Shown here piece by piece: positions 6,830-10,565 of a stretch of DNA of 10,565 bases; the stretch's first letter is position 1, and each line of letters starts with the position of its first letter. The notes beneath the pieces were generated by a model. That model was given only the letters and a program-made list of their open reading frames with translations, was not told the DNA's origin and did not search any database. Source of the DNA: Campylobacterales bacterium (GTDB lineage Bacteria; Campylobacterota; Campylobacteria; Campylobacterales; JAADDG01); contig JALVCR010000159.1 in the NCBI GenBank assembly GCA_027009865.1, positions 1 through 10,565 of the forward strand, in the 5' to 3' direction. The position numbers were made by a program, and so were the translations under genes.

Positions 6830-6858
6830 AATTTACCGCATATTAGATGTGGTAAATT
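6830..6858. promoter_or_regulatory. Inverted repeat in the promoter region of the LVIVD gene
   Basis: AATTTACCGCAT and ATGTGGTAAATT are 12-base arms around the 5-base centre ATTAG; all positions pair, with one G-U. No T-run follows, so it is not an intrinsic terminator. It lies 85-113 bases before the ATG, between or over the two candidate -10 elements, which fits either an operator or a 5' leader hairpin. Confidence 0.5.
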
Positions 6859-6931
6859 AAAGATGTATTATATAGTTAAATCTCTGATTTAAAAAAAGTT
6901 GTTTTGAGCTTAAATTTGATTAAATAATTTT

Positions 6932-6937
6932 AAGGAG
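6932..6937 (+). promoter_or_regulatory. Ribosome binding site of the LVIVD gene
   Basis: AAGGAG followed by ATAAG and then ATG at 6943. This is a full-strength Shine-Dalgarno with ideal spacing, and it fixes the start just before a good signal peptide. Confidence 0.85.
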
Positions 6938-6942
6938 ATAAG

Positions 6943-9900
6943 ATGGGACGCAAAATTTTTACTATTTTGCTTTTTTGGGTATGGATAGGTGCCGCTTTTG
7001 CATCGCAGATAATTTATGATGAAGTGGCAACGTTTGGAGGTGTCTATAATGATGTAACGGCTGATGGGAACTATACTTATGTAGCTTCTAAAAACGGTCT
7101 TGTAATTTTTAACAGCTCGGATAAAAGCGATATTAAAAAAATAGGAAAAATGGATACAACTAATGAATTAAAACAGATAGCTTATAAAGACAACTATCTT
7201 TATATATCTAATGAAGATAGAACCTTGTCTATAGTTGACGTAAGCAATCCTTCAAATCCGAATATCTATGCGGATATAAAAACAAGCGGAGATTTGATGG
7301 ATTTTACAATTGATGGAGGGACTTTATATATAGCTATGGCTGATAAAGGACTTGAGATTTTAAAAATAGATGGCACTATCTCTTTAGAAAGCGTTATAGA
7401 TACGAACGGAACAGCTTTTGCAGTTGCCGCAAGCGGAGATTACGCTTATGTTATGAATCAATACAAAGGAATGCAGATAATTAATGTAAGCTCTAAAACA
7501 AATCCAGCTCTTATGGGTTTTTATCCTTATACTTCGCCTGTTGGCAATTTGGCCGTAAAGGATAATTATGTCTATTTTGCAGACGGTTTTAACGGTATAG
7601 AGATTGTAGATGTAAGCGATAAAAATGCTCCTAAACATTATAAAACGATAGATATAGGAAGCTACGTATATGATGTTAAAATAAAAGATGATTATCTATA
7701 TGCTGCAAGTGGGGTTGGAGGAGTTAAAATTTATAATATATCTGATCCTGGTAATCCTTATCCTATGGGAAATTTTGATACTGATGGAAGTGCAAGGGGA
7801 ATTTATACAGACGGAGATTACATATATCTTGCCGATTATACTGGAGGTCTTAAAATAATAGATATATCTTTTAATGGTTCGGTATATCACCCTGTTTTAA
7901 GTGATAGCTATAAAGTTTTGGCTGCAGTTGACAGTGTAAAAGTAGATGGAAATTATCTTTATGCTCTTGATAAAAATATAGGTCTAAAAATATTTGATAT
8001 AAGTAATGAAAATAATATAACAGAAATTGGTGCAATAGATACCACAGGTGATGCAAAAGATGTCTATATAGATGGAAATTACGCATATATTGCAGATGGT
8101 AAAGATGGACTTAAAATAGTAGATATCTCAGATAAAACATCTCCTGTTTTAAAAGGAAACGTAAATTTACCAGATAGTGCGGAAGCTTTAAGTGTTAAGG
8201 TAAAAAATGGAATGGCTTATGTAGTAGCTGGAGATAGGGGAGTTTTTATGGTTGATGTTTCGGTTCCTACTTATCCTACTTTAAAAGGCAGCTATAATAC
8301 CGAAGGAAGTGCAAGGGATATTTTTATAGATGGGGATTATGCTTATGTTGCCGATGGAATGGCCGGAATTAAGGTATTGAGTATAAATGATGACTCTTTT
8401 TCTTTGGTATCTACTATAGATACGGACGGTTATGCAATGGGTATAGAGATATTGGGAGATTATGCTTATATAGCAGATGGAGGTTCCGGATTAGAAATAG
8501 TAAATGTAAAAGATCCATTGCATCCTATATTCGTAGGAAATAATGATGTAGATGCGGATTCATATAGACAAGTTACGGTAAGCGGATATAACGTTTTTGC
8601 GGCTGATGATAGCGACGGGCTTGATGTTTTGGATATTTCAGATCCTTTTCATCCTATGTATGCTGGAACTTATCAGACAAAAAGCTTAACTTACGATGTA
8701 GCAGTTAAAAATCCTTTAACTTTTGTAGCAAGCGGGAGTGGAGGGCTTAGAATTATTAAAATTAAAGTTATGCCAGCAGCTCCTACAAACCTTAAATTAA
8801 CTGTTAAAGACAGCAGAACAATAGAGCTTATATGGAGCGATAATTCAAATAATGAAACCGGATTTAAAATTTTTAGAAACGGGGTATTGATAAAAACTCT
8901 TCCTGCAAATACTACTACCTATACCGATACAGGTTTGATTCCAGGAATGACCTATACTTATGAAGTTAAATCTACAAATGAGATAGGAGATTCCCTGCCA
9001 GCTACTGCTACAGCTACGACTGAAGGAGAGCCTCCAAGTGCTCCTACGAATTTTAAAGCCTATTCGCTTGGGAGTAAAAGCATAAAGCTTTTATGGAATG
9101 ATAATTCAAATAATGAGACAGGATTTAAAATTTTTAGGGATAATGTTTTGATAGCCACAGTTCCTGCAAATACCACTTCTTATATAGATACAGGGCTTTC
9201 TAAAGGAAAAACATACTATTACGAGCTTAGAGCTACGAATGATAAGGGTGATTCCGATGCTGTATCGGCTGAGGCTATGCCTATAGATCCTAAAATAGAG
9301 CTTTTTGTAAAGAGACTTTATGAAAAGATTTTAAACAGACCAACTCCAGATCCTGATGGTAAAAAGTATTGGACTGAAAAACTTCAAAACGGAGCTACGG
9401 CTACATCTGTGGCAAAAAGCTTTTTTAACAGTAAAGAGTTTGTAGAGGCAAACTTAGATGATACCGAGTTTATAACAAGAGCTTACCAAACTCTTTTAAA
9501 CAGGGATCCTGAGCCTGAAGGTCTTATATATTGGCTAAAGCAGATGAGAGTGGCCGGTTTAAATAGAAATCAGGTTTTTTACGGATTTGCCCTATCTAAA
9601 GAGTTTACAGCCCTTTGCCAAGAGAGCTATGGAATTTTAGCTTATGATGCTGCAGACCAAAGAGAAGCTTTTGTAGAGAGATTTTATAATTTGGTTTTAG
9701 GAAGAGATGCTGATGTAGGAGGTGTTAAATATTGGACAGGAGAGCTAAAATCTAAAAGAAAAACGGCAGCAGATATTGCAAATGGTTTTTTCTTTTCAGA
9801 TGAATTTAAATCTAAAGCTGTAGGAAATGATAAATTTGTAGAGATAGCATATAGGACTCTTTTAAACAGAGAGGCAGATAATGATGGTAAAAATTACTGG

Positions 9901-10011
9901 GTTGGGAAGCTAAATTCCGGATATTCAAGAGCCTCTTTGATTTTGGATTTTGTTTATACTCCGGAATTTGAGAAATTGGCTAAAAAATATGATATAAAAG
10001 CGCACGATTAA
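6943..10011 (+). CDS. Exported LVIVD-repeat beta-propeller protein with two FN3 and C-terminal DUF4214-like domains
   Basis: No specific function can be assigned. Residues 1-20 are a Sec signal peptide: a basic start MGRK, a hydrophobic core, and an AFA cleavage motif before S21. Residues 24-608 hold about 14 repeats of about 42 residues, each with a pattern like GDYAYIADG..GLEIVDVSDP..P. These match the LVIVD repeat family, which forms beta-propeller blades. Residues 611-695 and 698-780 are two fibronectin type III domains that resemble each other closely and share DNSNNETGFKIFR. Residues 785-1015 carry four units of about 50-60 residues with cores such as LNRPTPDPDGKKYW, LNRDPEPEGLIYW, LGRDADVGGVKYW and LNREADNDGKNYW, typical of DUF4214, a domain seen in extracellular proteins. 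There is no membrane anchor after the signal peptide and no cysteine pattern for a lipoprotein. The architecture suggests a periplasmic or surface binding or adhesion protein (inference). Its stop overlaps the start of the next gene in TAATG. Confidence 0.9.
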   Translation: MGRKIFTILLFWVWIGAAFASQIIYDEVATFGGVYNDVTADGNYTYVASKNGLVIFNSSDKSDIKKIGKMDTTNELKQIAYKDNYLYISNEDRTLSIVDVSNPSNPNIYADIKTSGDLMDFTIDGGTLYIAMADKGLEILKIDGTISLESVIDTNGTAFAVAASGDYAYVMNQYKGMQIINVSSKTNPALMGFYPYTSPVGNLAVKDNYVYFADGFNGIEIVDVSDKNAPKHYKTIDIGSYVYDVKIKDDYLYAASGVGGVKIYNISDPGNPYPMGNFDTDGSARGIYTDGDYIYLADYTGGLKIIDISFNGSVYHPVLSDSYKVLAAVDSVKVDGNYLYALDKNIGLKIFDISNENNITEIGAIDTTGDAKDVYIDGNYAYIADGKDGLKIVDISDKTSPVLKGNVNLPDSAEALSVKVKNGMAYVVAGDRGVFMVDVSVPTYPTLKGSYNTEGSARDIFIDGDYAYVADGMAGIKVLSINDDSFSLVSTIDTDGYAMGIEILGDYAYIADGGSGLEIVNVKDPLHPIFVGNNDVDADSYRQVTVSGYNVFAADDSDGLDVLDISDPFHPMYAGTYQTKSLTYDVAVKNPLTFVASGSGGLRIIKIKVMPAAPTNLKLTVKDSRTIELIWSDNSNNETGFKIFRNGVLIKTLPANTTTYTDTGLIPGMTYTYEVKSTNEIGDSLPATATATTEGEPPSAPTNFKAYSLGSKSIKLLWNDNSNNETGFKIFRDNVLIATVPANTTSYIDTGLSKGKTYYYELRATNDKGDSDAVSAEAMPIDPKIELFVKRLYEKILNRPTPDPDGKKYWTEKLQNGATATSVAKSFFNSKEFVEANLDDTEFITRAYQTLLNRDPEPEGLIYWLKQMRVAGLNRNQVFYGFALSKEFTALCQESYGILAYDAADQREAFVERFYNLVLGRDADVGGVKYWTGELKSKRKTAADIANGFFFSDEFKSKAVGNDKFVEIAYRTLLNREADNDGKNYWVGKLNSGYSRASLILDFVYTPEFEKLAKKYDIKAHD
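7012..8766 (+). repeat. Fourteen tandem LVIVD-type repeats (coding)
   Basis: Units of about 126 bases encode the blades. By eye the boundaries fall after Pro or Ile at the ends of segments such as DVSNPSNP, DVSDKNAP, NISDPGNP, DISDKTSP and DISDPFHP. The best-preserved cores read DGNYAYIADG, DGDYAYVADG and GDYAYIADG. The units are diverged at DNA level, so they are old duplications and not a recently expanded array. The count of 14 is my manual parse and could be off by one at either end. Confidence 0.75.
8839..8876 (+). repeat. Direct repeat copy 1 in FN3 domain 1
   Basis: A 38-base tract beginning GATAATTCAAATAATGA and ending TTTTTAG. It matches the copy at 9100-9137 at 36 of 38 positions, and both encode DNSNNETGFKIF. 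The flanking parts of the two FN3 domains are more diverged. Confidence 0.85.
9100..9137 (+). repeat. Direct repeat copy 2 in FN3 domain 2
   Basis: This is the second copy of the 38-base tract at 8839-8876, differing at two third-codon-type positions. The copies lie 261 bases (87 codons) apart, the length of one FN3 module plus linker, which points to duplication of a whole module. Confidence 0.85.
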
Positions 10012-10565
10012 TGGTTTTTGATGATATATCATTTTTGGAAAATTTAAAAGATGAAGAGCTGTTAGGGCATATCTCTTCTAAAAAAAAGCAAAAGAGCAAA
10101 AAAAGGCTCTTTTGCTCTAATATGATGATAAATCCTTTAAATTTAAAGCACTTAAACAGAATAGATAATTTACCAGCCGATATGATTACTTTAAATTTAG
10201 AGGATGGAGTTTCAAAAGAGAGAAAAAGGGAGGCTTTATATAAAATAGCCGTTTTTCTGTCCAATTTAGAAGAATCAAAATCTTTTATCACAGTTAGAGT
10301 CAATCCTTTGGATATGGGAGGCAAAGAGGAGATAGAGTTTTTAAATTCTTTTGGATTCGATGCTGTTAGAATTTCAAAGGTTAAATCTGCTTTGGATATA
10401 GAAGAAGGTTTGAAAATTGTTTCAGAAGACAAAGAGCTTCATATCTCCTTGGAAACGAAAGAGGCTTTTAGAGATTTAAATTCGTTAAAAGTTGATAAAC
10501 GTTTTACCGTAGCCAATCTTGGAATTTTAGATCTCTTAAACTCTTTAAATCTTTCCCAATCTGTT
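10011..10565 (+). CDS. HpcH/HpaI aldolase / citrate lyase beta (CitE)-like protein, N-terminal 185 codons (runs off right edge)
   Basis: The family consists of TIM-barrel, metal-dependent enzymes that cleave or form C-C bonds in 2-oxo acids or CoA esters. Its members are cytoplasmic, and no signal peptide is seen here. The substrate of this member is unknown. Family marks are ADMITLNLEDGVSKERKREAL at about 56-75 (usual form DLEDAV..K..AR), TVRVNPL at 94-100 with the conserved arginine R96, ISKVK at 121-125 where most members have PKV, ISLETKEAF at 145-153 with the conserved glutamate E148, and NLGILDL at 169-175. An N-terminal extension of about 33 residues, acidic then very lysine-rich, precedes the usual start region RLFCSN, and the normal LFVPG loop reads LFCSN. 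The ATG lies in TAATG with the upstream stop and there is no clear ribosome binding site, so translation probably depends on the upstream gene. An alternative start at 10122 (MMINPLN) also lacks a binding site. Confidence 0.75.
   Translation, partial: MVFDDISFLENLKDEELLGHISSKKKQKSKKRLFCSNMMINPLNLKHLNRIDNLPADMITLNLEDGVSKERKREALYKIAVFLSNLEESKSFITVRVNPLDMGGKEEIEFLNSFGFDAVRISKVKSALDIEEGLKIVSEDKELHISLETKEAFRDLNSLKVDKRFTVANLGILDLLNSLNLSQSV
10080..10116 (-). terminator. Minus-strand intrinsic terminator-like hairpin inside the CitE-like gene
   Basis: AGCAAAAGAGC (10087-10097) and GCTCTTTTGCT (10106-10116) are perfect 11-base arms around an 8-base loop. Read on the minus strand, the stem is followed at once by TTTTTTT (10080-10086), the full form of an intrinsic terminator. 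On the plus strand no T-run follows, so it would only be an mRNA hairpin. It falls in codons 23-36 of the CitE-like frame, in the Lys-rich stretch SSKKKQKSKKRLF. Confidence 0.5.

Larger units (their letters stand above)
6610..6942. other. 333-base, very AT-rich gap between tRNA-Leu and the LVIVD gene
   Basis: There is no credible gene here on either strand; the longest tempting frame is a 22-codon ORF at 6727-6795 with no ribosome binding site. The gap holds a T-run after the tRNA, a weak ACAAT/ATTGT hairpin at 6693-6707 followed by T-rich sequence, long A and T tracts around 6711-6780, several chance-level -10 hexamers (TAAAAT 6784, TACAAT 6822, TATAGT 6871), and an inverted repeat at 6830-6858. 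It is best read as the regulatory region of the downstream gene. Confidence 0.7.

Noticed and set aside
7012..8766. Regular spaced repeats that might suggest a CRISPR-like or tandem DNA array
   Set aside because: The periodicity is at protein level (about 42 residues), with diverged DNA in an open coding frame; there are no identical short repeats with unique spacers.
9980..10432. 150-codon open frame on the minus strand over the end of the LVIVD gene and the start of the lyase gene
   Set aside because: It is antisense to a recognisable CitE-like protein, its translation is a low-complexity Ser/Phe/Lys mix with no family resemblance, and it crosses the hairpin at 10080-10116.

Overview
The window looks like a chromosomal stretch from a motile, AT-rich member of the Campylobacterota (the former Epsilonproteobacteria). 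The evidence is an AcnB-type aconitase, an unusually long FlgL with a large central insertion, a short FtsK with only about 740 residues, an HU protein with a VPGTDK-type arm, a sigma-28-type flagellar promoter and strong AT bias. I cannot name the genus from sequence alone.

Left part (1-5975), all on the minus strand and read right to left: flgL (hook-filament junction protein), then ftsK (DNA translocase for division and chromosome segregation), then the first 516 codons of acnB (aconitase/2-methylisocitrate dehydratase), which runs off the left edge. These are ordinary core genes. Each gap is short but carries its own candidate signals: a palindrome at the presumed ftsK transcription start, a 10-bp-spaced direct repeat upstream of acnB, and a convincing sigma-28 promoter for flgL.

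Middle (5976-6942): a divergent promoter region, a gene for the nucleoid protein HU with a good promoter and a strong intrinsic terminator, then tRNA-Leu(CAA). A 333-base, very AT-rich gap follows. It contains no credible gene but holds a 12-bp stem inverted repeat among candidate promoter elements.

Right part (6943-10565), plus strand: a 1022-residue exported protein made of 14 LVIVD-type propeller repeats, two near-duplicate FN3 domains and four DUF4214-like units. It overlaps by one base (TAATG) the start of a divergent HpcH/HpaI/CitE-like lyase gene that runs off the right edge. Near the start of that lyase gene is a perfect 11-bp inverted repeat that, read on the minus strand, has the form of an intrinsic terminator.

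The left and middle genes are housekeeping. The accessory interest lies in the modular surface or periplasmic protein and its unexpected translational linkage to a cytoplasmic CitE-like enzyme. I see no CRISPR array, insertion sequence, riboswitch or recognisable defence system, and I do not claim a new system beyond the features listed.
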